The notes under the pieces: generated by a model | Databases searched by the model: none | The model's input: only the letters and a program-made list of their open reading frames with translations | Told to the model about the DNA's origin: nothing | Made by a program: the position numbers and the translations under genes | In this document: positions 23,043 to 32,409 of the stretch, one piece after another | Numbering within the stretch: position 1 is the first letter of the stretch | Layout of the letters: every line of letters begins with the position of its first letter | Source: Chlorokybus atmophyticus | Lineage: Eukaryota; Streptophyta; Chlorokybophyceae; Chlorokybales; Chlorokybaceae | Direction: 5' to 3' | DNA length: 32,409 nucleotides | NCBI GenBank assembly: GCA_009103225.1 | Contig: RHPI01001616.1 | Location: forward strand, 211,777 to 244,185

Positions 23043-24712
23043 AGAGGTGCAGCATCTGGTCTATTGCTTGCACACATGCATGCTGTGGTGAGGTGCACTT
23101 AGAGAGAGAAGAGCACAGGTGGCGGTGGTGTTAGCATTGCGGACAGTTGTATAGCTGTTTCTTGGGGGGTCTAAATGGACCTTGCTGTTAGTTAGATAGG
23201 AAGTTTCTGGGCATGTAAAGCACACAGATGGAGAATTGAGTTGCATGGCAGTACGACGGTGTCACGCATATCTTTCCTGTTCCTCGGGAGCATTTGGAGC
23301 ATGCGATGTTGGACCATGCCATGCACATGTGTACACACATGCAGTTGTAGTTGTCTGTGAAAAGCCATTCCTATCGTTGGCGCAGCAAACACCGGGTTTA
23401 TACTGAGGTTTATTGTGTGGTTCTGTGCATGCACTTCGTGGCACACATGATTGTTTTGTTCTGCGCCAGCCCACTGTAGGCACAGAGATTGGCGTGTACA
23501 CGTGTATGCAAAAACAGGGTAGAGTAGGTTACAACAAACCCTCAGCAACAACAATGGGTCCCCAGAGCTCCTAAGCTGTTTTGCTTAACTCTTCGCTCAC
23601 AGATACAAGCACAAGCACGAGAAACAGTGCACAAGAGAAGGTGCTAGTGAGTGTCGCAGACAGGCACAGGAGATGTGCGTGCATAACTTGTAAGCTGTGG
23701 GACAAGTTGCTGCATCCTGTAGACCAACATCATAAGCGTCTGGCACAGCATGCCTTGGTAGTGACATTCTTCCGTATGCCATCAAAGCAACCTGTACATG
23801 TATGCCAGCACAATGCGGAAGCAGGCAACCTGTTTTAGCCGTAACTGTTATTGAGCGTCACAGGGCAGGTGATGGTCAACTCATTTGCACATCGCAACGA
23901 CTCTCATGTCGGGTCATACGATCCATGAGCTGCACACAGTGCATCATGCGACAAAGGGTCCCCTGTCACAAACAACATGGCAGGGACATCAACGAATCCA
24001 TTGCACACAGCAGGGGCGCAGACTGCCAAGAGAGAAGCAGGGCGGCGGGTGGAGAGAGAGCGAGAAAGCAGAGGGAGGGGGAGTCCGTCTGCTTTGTGCT
24101 GCTGCCACAACTACAGCCACACCGGTGCCTAACTGTGGGGACTCTACTTGTGTACAGGTAACTACGCATGCATGTTGACTAACGGGGCAAGGGCTTAGCG
24201 AAAGTAGCTACCTAATTTGTATAGGTAGCCCGGTGGTGTAAGAAGTTGTTTGCTAGCGTGTGCAAGTGTGCGTGTGTGTGTGCATGTCATGTTCACAATG
24301 CAATGGGGTCACATGCATAACATTGCATATATGTTACACAGTCATGGGGCAAACGACACAAACAGTTCGGGGGAACACTGGTGACCAGAGCAACTCCTCA
24401 CCGTTGACAGGTATATGCATACATGGAACAAGTGTCCAATCGACACATCCTGCCTGTTTGACAGTAAATGCAGCTGTGCCGCAATCTGCGCAACCCTCAA
24501 CTCAGAATGCAGCAAAAGGCGTTGTTGCTGGCTCGACTCTCTAGCGAAGGCTACCCCACTTCACCCAGCATGAGACAGTGACCCTGCTGTGCCGGCTTCA
24601 GCCAGGACAGGGTACAAACATTGCTGCTCACTCTGGTTGGTCCCTCTCAGCGAATGACTTGATGTTGCTCCCAGTAGCTGTTGCCCCAACAACATACAAT
24701 ATGTACACAACT
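23043..24712. other. Tail-to-tail spacer, AsmA-like gene / SmD1
   Basis: About 1.67 kb, the longest spacer. It contains dispersed element copy 3 and a short TG run (24256-24290). No coding exon, RNA gene or other structure recognised. Confidence 0.65.
24179..24238 (+). repeat. Dispersed element, copy 3
   Basis: CTAACGGGG (24179-24187) to TAGCCCGGTGGTG (24226-24238), the most compact copy. A 7-bp stem GCTACCT (24207-24213) / AGGTAGC (24223-24229) overlaps the right motif. Confidence 0.5.
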
Positions 24713-26022
24713 CTACCGTCCGCGGCCACGACCACGGCCACGGCCACGACCCCTGCCCCTTCCAACAGGCCGGCCTGCAAGCAAACAAACACTTCAGATC
24801 ACTCGCACACGCGCGCGCACCAAACAACATGCGAGAATCATACACGCATCTCAACACTTACCAGGTGCTTCTTTCTTTGGCTTGATCTTGGGTGTATCAT
24901 CGATGAGCAGCGTGTCCAAGTTGATGCTGTCCGGGAGAATGTAGTAGCGGATGTTGCTGCCGCGCACGCTGAGGTGGTCTAGAGATATCGGGTTCTTGCC
25001 TTTGGGTGTAAGCTTGACTGTTTTCAAGTGCGTGTTCATGCTGATGTCCACACCTGAAAACACACGCGCACATGTAAGGAAGAAGAAAGACGTGTACAAG
25101 AGAAGTAGCCATAGTAAACCACCTTGACGCAAGCAACTCACCCATTATCGTCCCGTGCACAACTGTGCCATTTTTGAGCTCGATTACAACTGTCTCATTG
25201 TTCAGCTTCATGAGAAACCTGCAAGAAAGCGCAGTGTGAGATTGAAGCCATTGGCATAAGCGCGATGCACGCAAAGCTTTGATATCCTGTACACAACAAA
25301 TGTGCAACTCCCACGCATGCACTGGTTGCAGCCTGCATGTCTCCGCGGGTAGAGACGCATATACCAATAGAAGCATGCAAGAAGAAATACACACACCGCT
25401 CAACCAGTGCAAGATCGTTGCTGTTGACCAAGTGCGAATAGGCTGTCTGACTACTAATCACAATTGCATGCACTGCTGCTTTATGGTAGAAGCAAAGTCC
25501 ACCAGCAAGTGCACTCTGGCAGTAACTAACCGAAAGCTACAGTGAGTAATACTTGCAGAAAAACGGCTTTGTGCCAGTCATGAGGCAGCCAACACACAAG
25601 CGCAAACGGGCGACGGCAGGTTGCAGCCTATTGACAACAACATGTCAAGCTTTGCAACCACCCTTTCATACATCAACAGAGACCCCACGCACCAGTGCTG
25701 CAGCCGACGCGCGTTAGCGCCACATGTAATGAAGCACCATGCCATGCGCAAATGCAGATGTCGTAAACAGTACAAATATGCAAACACAGAATCAATCAAC
25801 AAGCATCTAAGGGCCCACCCTGACAGCTGTGAAGATGCAAGCATGTCACACAGGCACACCAATAAGTCAAGTTTATCAGCAAAACGCTTGCGACAACAGT
25901 GCTTATTAGTCATCAGATTGCGCAGCTGGGGGGAATGTAACCCAATGCCTGATGTCAAACTAAAAGCGCTTTTGCATGCACACAATCTGGTTGGAAAAGC
26001 TTTCTCACCTGACAAGCTTCAT
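24713..26022 (-). CDS. SNRPD1: Small nuclear ribonucleoprotein Sm D1
   Basis: Four exons on the minus strand: 26022-26009, 25218-25142, 25053-24862, 24774-24713; 114 residues (human 119). SmD1 is one of the seven Sm proteins that ring the Sm site of U1, U2, U4 and U5 snRNAs. Exon 1 encodes only MKLV plus two bases. Sm1 motif: [19 protein letters not shown] then HGTI. Next comes [19 protein letters not shown]. Sm2 motif: [20 protein letters not shown]. Then DTPKIKPKK and the expected C-terminal RG repeat, [10 protein letters not shown], a known site of symmetric arginine methylation and SMN binding. The first intron is about 790 nt. Unlike SPF27, all introns are GT-AG. Confidence 0.97.
24800..24830. 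repeat. Short CACACGCGCGCGCAC tract, SmD1 intron 3
   Basis: Even this 87-nt intron (24775-24861) has an alternating CA/CG core. A second short one (CACACGCGCACATG) lies near 25060 in intron 2. Confidence 0.65.
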
Positions 26023-26407
26023 ATTGGCAGACCCCCCAATGCGTCTCACGCTGATGTGTCTTCAGTCCTTGTAAGTGTGATTCTCTACAGCAACACTGAC
26101 ACCCACGACCCTGACGACAAGGACCACCCCACCGCCAACCTCGCCGCCGCCACCACCGCCCGTACAGTAGGAGTTAGGGTTTGTTTGATTTAGGGCTTTG
26201 TTCGGTTACGGATGCCCTGCGTAAACAAAGGGTAATCTGGCTTTGCATTACGACTTAAGGTCACGTATTTGGTTACACGGAGTAACCCAAGAAGGAGTCG
26301 GCAGCGGCGGCGGTGCCGGCGGCGGCGGTGGTGGACGAAGAATGCAAGTGTATGCATGGTTAGGTGGGAGTCATGCGGGGAGGTCTCTTCTTTTCCCGGA
26401 TCTATGA
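26023..26407. promoter_or_regulatory. Divergent promoter, SmD1 / S9B peptidase, with telo-box
   Basis: 385 bp. A perfect telo-box lies on the minus strand (TTAGGGTTT, 26174-26182). A 6-bp inverted repeat, GGTTAC/GTAACC (26271-26287), lies nearer the peptidase gene. Confidence 0.55.
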
Positions 26408-29400
26408 ATGTCTGATCGTAGAGGGCGGAAGCGGTCTGCCGGCGGCGAGACACTGGCGGAGGACGGCGTCGGCGGAGGAGGAGGAGGAGAGGAGGGAGGA
26501 GGCCAGGCTGCCCTCCTCTCCCCTCCCATGAGCCCTGCCACGGGCGGCGACGCCGACAACGCCGCCTCGGTCCCCGCTCCTGCCGCAGACCAGCTTCAAC
26601 CGCACTTTACCATCGATGAGATCGTCCAACATCCTTTGCCAGGGTTAGTGCCTGAGCTGAATGTTTAAATCACAGTCAGATTGTTACACATTGTCATTGT
26701 TTTGTCAGAGCTTGCCAAACTGCAACGCGCAGCGTCAAGTACACTTTGGCCGCTGTGATTGCAAACAGCCACTTGTTGGCACGATACTCATTGGTTTTTT
26801 GGTGTTGTGCGTACCAATTCACAGCATACAGCATGAGTTCTTCGTAGACTTGTTGCAGTGTTGTTGACCACTTCCGAAACGTATTTGCGTACCAGCAACT
26901 CTGTATTACCAAAACGTATGTAGCTCTGTTGGCAGTGACTGACCTCATAATTGGGATCATGCTTCTTAATCTACTCCAGTTCTTGCATTCTTCTTGCATG
27001 CTTGCGCCCTGCTCGAAGGATTGCCATTGTTGTGACTACTGAGAGTTGTTTGTTGTTATCCATGGCAAGGGCTGCTGTTGCAAATGCCCTCACATTGATC
27101 AGTACATTGCACCAACAGAAATGGCGCATTGCAATTGCCATCTGTAGCATTGTTGCAGCCATTGCGACTGTTGCGTGCGTGTTCGCATGTGTGTGTGCGC
27201 GCACTTGCAAGCACTCATGTGTGTTTCCGCGCACACATGCGCGTGTGTGCATGTATCTATTCCATGCAAGCCACGATAAGCAGTACAAGACACACTTGGT
27301 TTTGCAGGTACGTGGCCCCCGGTTCGATTGCATTCAGCCCAGGTGACACCCACGTGACGTATCTCTTCAGTCCGGACGGCGCTCTCTCTCGCAAGCTGTA
27401 CTCGTTCGATCCTGTGACGGGCGAGCAGAGGCTGCTTGCGTCTCCTCCCGGCGGTGGCGTGGAGGAGGGCAACATATCCATCGCCGAACGCCTACGCCGC
27501 GAACGTCTACGTGAACGTGGGCTTGGCATCACGCGATACGAATGGAGCAAAGGGAGTAAAGTCTCACGCCTTATGGTCCCGCTTCCGGACGGGGTGAGCA
27601 TACCAACATAGCATAGCCACACATGGCATGTCTCTGCTGTTGCAAGTTGTGTGTTCTTACCACGTGTCGACTTGTTGCGGGTGTTGCAAGTTTATCGCAT
27701 GTACATTTGCTGTCAATAAACATATCTGTTGTGTGTGATGTGCATACGCCAAGCATATTTCTTGTTGTGTATATGTCTGCCCACAAGAGACAATCGCTGG
27801 AATCGCACGTATACATTGGCACTGACATTTGCGCACATGAGTGCCATGGCCCTAGAAGTATGTGAAAAGGTTTAACAAGCAGTGCGTGCGTGCGTGCGTG
27901 CCCGGTGCGTGCGCTTGTGTGCATGTGTGTGTGTGCTTGCGCCTGTGTCGAAAGTGGGGTTGCTGGGCTTATGGTGGTATGGTTATGTGTGCGTGTGCGT
28001 ATTTCAGGTGTATATTCAGGATGGTTTTGGTGCGGAGTTCAGGCAGGTAGTGCGTGCGGTGAGCGGTTTTCCAATCATGGAGCCGCAGTTGTCTGCGGAT
28101 GGCAACAGCATCGCGTACGTGTTGGATGACGAGCTGTATGTTGCGTCGGCCACAGGAGAAGGCAAGCCCCGTCAAATCACGCATGGCGCACGGGGAATTG
28201 GCCTGGTGCGCGAGCACTCAACAGCGTATTGTATGTAGCTTGCACCGCAGCCATTCACTACATATTTGTTGGCTGCTAAGTTTCACGTTGTTTAAGCTCA
28301 TGTCTGCGATTTTGTTCAAAGACTCACATTTGTGTTGTATGTATTTTTCTGCGCAGACGCACGGGTTGGCAGAGTACATTGCACAGGTAACTTGGTTTAG
28401 TTGTAACAAATTATGGGAAGATGTGGTATCTGCCATGCACACGCGCACACGGACACGCACACATGCACGCACGCATGCACACACGCGCGCTCTTGAATGC
28501 GAGCACACGCACACCAGCACGCACTGCATGCATACGCACATATGTGCGTGGCTATGCTCACGCGCGCATGCGCAGCCACACGCATGCATGCGCGTGCTCA
28601 CAGTTATGCGCTTGCACATGGGCACGCCGCTCACTCAATTGCCTTCTCCCACAGGAGGAGATGCAGCGACGAGCCGGGTTTTGGTGGTCTCCCGACAGTG
28701 AGAGAATAGCTTTTACTGAGGTACACCGCAACTCCCACATAGCATAAGAAAACAACACAGCAACAAGCCTCATCCTGCCATGGGCTGCTGCACAATAAAC
28801 ATCACACCAAGCCCTTCTTGTACCCTTGCCATGCGTTTGTTGTCTTGCACACAGAGACAACACACGTCACTCTCCCTGGCAGGTGGACCCAACCAGCGTG
28901 CCGTTGTTTCGCATCATGCATCTGGGCAAGGCGTCTGTCGGTCCGTCCGCGCAGGAGGACCACCACTACCCCTTTGCTGGCCATTCGAATGTGCGGGTTC
29001 GCCTTGGGGTCGTCCCAGCCACAGGCGGCGATGTGGTACGCATGTGTAGTAAGTGCGTCAGTTGTGATATGTTGAGAGTCTCACGGTTGTGTGCATGCCT
29101 GTGCTTGTGCGTGACTTCTGTTTTCAGGTTTGGATGAACTTGCATTGCGGGTCTGGAGGTGCGCTCGAGGAAGAAGAGTACCTGGCGCGGGTATCCTGGC
29201 TTCCAGACGGCTCACTTTCAGCACAGGTAGCGTGTCCACACATCAACACATGTAGGAGGCTATGTGTCACCTGATACACCAGTAGGAGACATAACTTGCA
29301 GAGTATTGCTCATGCAGCAATAGAGTGATAGACTACTAGTGACCACTGTCACTAGTAGTGAGCAGTGTTAGTCAAGCAGATTGACCTGCCATTCAAGGGA

Positions 29401-31376
29401 CCGTGTTCACATGCGGCGCGATGACGATTGTGTTTGTGTCGTCCTCTCCCCAGGTTGAGAACCGCAAGCAGACGCGGTTGCAGCTGCTGCGTTTCAACCC
29501 GTACACGGGCGCGCGCAGCTTGCTCCTGGAGGAGCGGAACGACACGTGGATTAACCTGCACGACTGCTTCACCCCCTTGCACAAGGCCCCCGGCGAGCTG
29601 GCCAACGGCTTCGTCTGGGCCAGCGAACGCACGGGATTCCGACACTTGTACGCCTACACCGCGGCCGGCAAGCTGCTTGGAAATCTAACGGCCGGCGATT
29701 GGATGGTGGAAAGCGTGGCAGGTGAGGACACGTGTTCTGCTTGCGTGTGCGCATGCACGCGAGTTTGCGCGCGCGTGCGTGTGTGCATGTTGTGTATTTG
29801 AATTAGAGTGTCTGTGTTGTGCGTGCAGGTTTGGATGAAGGAGCAGGGTTGATATACTTCATGGGCACTTGCGACAGCGCGCTCGAGACGCACTTGTACT
29901 CTTGTCCCCTCACACCTTGCACTTCAGGCACGCCTCCCCCACCACAGCGATTGACGCAGGTTTGCGCCCATTGCACGTACACATGTCACAACGATGGTTG
30001 CAGGCATGCGCACACCCATGCGCACAGGCACAGCGTGCATATGTGCTGCACATACGCACACGTGCACGTGGTGCAGTTGATTGGCAGGTATAACCTGGTT
30101 GCTTCTTGTGACAACGTGTGTTGGATGCACAGGGCAGTGGTCGACACGTGGTGATCGTGGACCACGCGCTGCGCCGCTTTGTAGATGTGTACGATTCGTT
30201 GGGGCAGCCGCCGCTCGTCACGCTGCGCATGCTGGAAGACGGGCGCGAGGTTGTTCCCATTTTTGTACCCCAGACCCCCAACCCGCGCGCGTCACGCCTG
30301 CGGCTCGACCCGCCACGCCTCGTGTCCATACCCGCTGGTCGGCACGGCATTGTACTCTATGGGGCCGTCTACCGACCAGACACTGATGTCCACGGCCCAG
30401 GTGCATGATTGTTTTAGTTGTTGTCGTCGTTTTTCTTGTGGTGCTGTATTGTGGGGTTGAGTGTGACCATGAGTAGGAATTGGCTCATTATATGTGTTCC
30501 TGAGCAGGTCCCTACAAGACGATTGTTAGTGTATATGGGGGGCCCCGAGTCCAGGCAGTGTGCAACTCATGGATCATGACGGTGGACATGCGTGCGCAGT
30601 ACTTGCGGTCTCGAGGCTATCTTGTTTGGAAGGTACACGCATAAGTTGCAGTTTGTCTGTGAGGGAGCCTATCTCATAAACTATGGTCAATCACTTACAT
30701 GAATAGCATGCTGCTGTCACTGCATGCTCCTTGCTTGACACTTGCATTGACAAGGGCTGCTGGTGTCCGTGCTTGTGAACAATGTATGAGTAGCCCAACC
30801 CTTGTGTTTGTGGCTTGGCAGTTGGACAACAGGGGGAGTTCAAGAAGGGGTTTGTCATTTGAGAGCGCCATTAAGCACAAGTTGGGCAGCGTGGACGTGC
30901 ACGACCAAGAGACAGGTCTGAAGTGGCTCCTTGAGCAGGAGAGGCTTGTGGACCCGACACGCATGGGCGTGTACGGGTGGAGCTATGGCGGGTACCTTGC
31001 TGCAATGTGTCTATGCAAACTCCCGCACATGTTCAAGTCGGCCGTGGCGGGCGCGCCCGTCACGTCGTGGGATGGGTACGACACCCACTACACCGAGCAG
31101 TACATGGGCACGCCGGGGGCCAACACGACGGCCTACCAGGAGAGCAGCGTCATGCATCACGTGGCCGCCATGCGCGGGAAGCTCCTCCTCGTGCATGGGA
31201 TGATTGATGAGAACGTGCACTTCCGACACACGTGTCGACTCGTCAACGCCCTCAATGCCGCATCCAAACACTACGAGCTTCTCACCTTCCCAGATGAGCG
31301 ACACATGCCCCGCAGCCTGAAAGACCGCGTGTACATGGAAGAGCGCATGTTTGAGTTCTTCTCTAGAACAGTGTAA
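26408..31376 (+). CDS. Dipeptidyl-peptidase IV-type serine peptidase (family S9B)
   Basis: Twelve exons: 26408-26643, 27308-27593, 28008-28205, 28357-28386, 28655-28720, 28883-29035, 29128-29226, 29454-29721, 29829-29959, 30133-30400, 30508-30632, 30822-31376; 804 residues, all phases consistent. The family removes N-terminal Xaa-Pro dipeptides. No signal peptide or membrane anchor is visible, suggesting a soluble enzyme of the DPP8/9 or plant type. Residues 1-60 are low-complexity Gly/Ala/Pro. The beta-propeller follows, with FSPDGALS, the DPP double-Glu motif EE at 251-252 ([20 protein letters not shown]) and [12 protein letters not shown]. The alpha/beta-hydrolase domain has [17 protein letters not shown], nucleophile Ser674 in GWSYGGY, Asp749 in GMIDENVHF and His781 in ERHMPR, so the triad is complete. 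Exon 4 is only 30 nt and lies just before the EE motif. Confidence 0.95.
27170..27262. repeat. Alternating TG/CA tract, peptidase intron 1
   Basis: GTGCGTGTTCGCATGTGTGTGTGCGCGCAC then CACACATGCGCGTGTGTGCATG, about 45 nt before the acceptor of intron 26644-27307. Confidence 0.8.
27880..28003. repeat. TG/CG-rich tract, peptidase intron 2
   Basis: (GTGC)n followed by GTGTGCATGTGTGTGTG and GTGTGCGTGTGCG, directly before the acceptor at 28006-28007; TG-type on the sense strand. Confidence 0.85.
28435..28622. repeat. CA/CG-rich tract, peptidase intron 4
   Basis: CACACGCGCACACGGACACGC then CGCGCGCATGCGCAGCC and CACGCATGCATGCGCGTG; fills most of intron 28387-28654. Confidence 0.85.
29333..29358. 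repeat. Perfect 11-bp hairpin in peptidase intron 7
   Basis: CTACTAGTGAC (29333-29343), loop CACT, GTCACTAGTAG (29348-29358). Confidence 0.85.
29735..29795. repeat. TG/CG tract, peptidase intron 8
   Basis: GCGTGTGCGCATGCACGCGAG and GCGCGCGTGCGTGTGTGCATG within the 107-nt intron 29722-29828. Confidence 0.8.
29999..30072. repeat. CA/TG tract, peptidase intron 9
   Basis: GCATGCGCACACCCATGCGCACAGGC to CATACGCACACGTGCACGTGG within intron 29960-30132. Confidence 0.8.
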
Positions 31377-32409
31377 GTGAGTGCTGCGGGGAGAAAGAGC
31401 ACTCTCTGTTTGAGAGCTACCTGTCTTGCAGCATTGAATGACATTGAATAAGTCGATTAGGTTGGTGTCGGTGTTAGTGCATGTGTGGCAGGCGGGGGGC
31501 AGCTTGGGCAGGGTCGCTGTTTGTGAGCCATTAGTGTCGTTGTTTATATATGTTGTCGTTGTTTAGTCAATTGTTGCTGTGTCAGCAGTAAAGCTCCTCG
31601 CCTCGCAACAGCTTCCCGCGATGCACACTTTGAAGTCTGTGGAACGTGTGTGGCCTACAGGTGGTTGCTCATCACACATTCCATCAGTGGTAGTGACTTT
31701 ACATCCAACCGGCACCCATCACCACGATACATGCATGCAGATTGTACAGTATTAACTTTCAACATGTCATGTTGCGCGAAATGCAAGACTTGAATACAGG
31801 AGAGTCATCAGGCATGATTCAACAACTGTTCTTGCAGGCATGCCATTCGTGGGAATGTTTGCTGGGTACGGAGCTATTCTATGTGTACAGGATATGCGGT
31901 AGTTGTGGACATGCATGCACAAACAGCAGCATGCAAGCACGCTACACACCACCAGGGCTACATACACTGTTCATTCACGCATAATTCACTATACTACTTT
32001 AGACCTCCCTGTGTATGTGTGGCGCAGATAGATCTGCGCGTTTAAACCCGCCTGCAGCCAATGCAAGTCAGGCTGTAGCCTGGGCTCGCTGAGCACTGTT
32101 GGTCACATGGTATAAGCGGTGGTATTGTTGTGCCACGTGATAAAAATGGTGCAAGAAAGGGTGACTGCGTGGCCGCAGCTATGTCGGTTGCTAAGGATGA
32201 ACTCCACACCTGCAAATATCAAGGTTTTGGCTTCTACGACCGAACGCAGTTTTGCAAGTCTAGCTTGACGCAGCCAGTATGAGACTATTGCAAAAATAAC
32301 TATGATTGGTGCAGGATGCGCCACTGGTCTTGTGGGGATGTTGTTTGTACGCGAACAAGAATAAACGTAGTGCATATGCTGAGTGGGGTCCCCCCCCCCC
32401 CCCCCCCCC
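31377..32409. other. Spacer downstream of the peptidase gene; possible small exons, poly-C end
   Basis: No recognised gene. Two weak plus-strand terminal-exon candidates are seen. One is 31838-31902 (after CTTGCAG; MPFVGMFAGYGAILCVQDMR then stop). The other starts after the AG of TTGACGCAG near 32268 and ends IGAGCATGLVGMLFVREQE then stop. On the minus strand, 32103-32375 is also open with a hydrophobic stretch. None has a confident partner exon. The window ends in a C20 run (32390-32409). Confidence 0.4.

Noticed and set aside
23043-24712. Search for tRNA or a hidden gene in the longest spacer
   Set aside because: No cloverleaf with A and B boxes and no coding run with splice sites was recognised by eye; a dedicated RNA scan would be decisive.
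25621-26193. 190-codon plus-strand open frame
   Set aside because: It runs antisense through SmD1 intron 1 and exon 1 and has no recognisable domain.

Overview
This is nuclear DNA from an intron-rich photosynthetic eukaryote, most likely a green alga. The evidence is: GT-AG introns throughout; a plastid-type transit peptide on a partial gene at the left edge; plant-type versions of SPF27, NUP50, cytidine deaminase, SmD1, NDUFB3, prefoldin 4 and an S9B peptidase; and plant telo-box motifs (AAACCCTAA) in promoters. The simple-repeat-rich introns and poly-C/N patches fit a prasinophyte-grade genome such as Pyramimonadales, but that placement is inference. Gene models were built by hand: at every listed junction the splice sites and reading-frame phases agree.

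Layout: ten genes in strict strand alternation, forming five head-to-head pairs. Pair 1: plastid-targeted partial gene (-, start 274) and RimP-like protein (+, 641-4063). Pair 2: SPF27/BCAS2 (-, 5099-7240) and NUP50 (+, 7518-10914). Pair 3: NDUFB3 (-, 11977-12168) and prefoldin subunit 4 (+, 12442-14201). Pair 4: cytidine deaminase (-, 15295-18286, interrupted by a 178-N gap) and an unrecognised AsmA-like membrane protein with a targeting peptide (+, 18657-23042). Pair 5: SmD1 (-, 24713-26022) and a dipeptidyl-peptidase IV-type S9B peptidase (+, 26408-31376). Head-to-head spacers are about 270-390 bp; tail-to-tail spacers are about 1.0-1.7 kb.

The genes are housekeeping and do not form one pathway. 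Two are spliceosomal (SPF27 of the Prp19/NTC complex, and SmD1). Two are organellar biogenesis or energy genes (RimP-like, NDUFB3). The rest serve nuclear transport, tubulin/actin folding, pyrimidine salvage and proteolysis.

The unusual material lies in the non-coding DNA. Alternating purine-pyrimidine (CA/TG/CG) tracts of 50-290 nt sit almost only in introns. The SPF27 gene has two GC-AG introns with the same donor. Intron 6 of the AsmA-like gene holds a foldback whose two arms look like diverged copies of one coding sequence. The NDUFB3/PFDN4 spacer has an 11-bp-periodic array. A dispersed element marked by CTAACGGGG and TAGCCCGGTGGTG recurs in three tail-to-tail spacers. No mobile element with a transposase, no CRISPR and no RNA gene was recognised.
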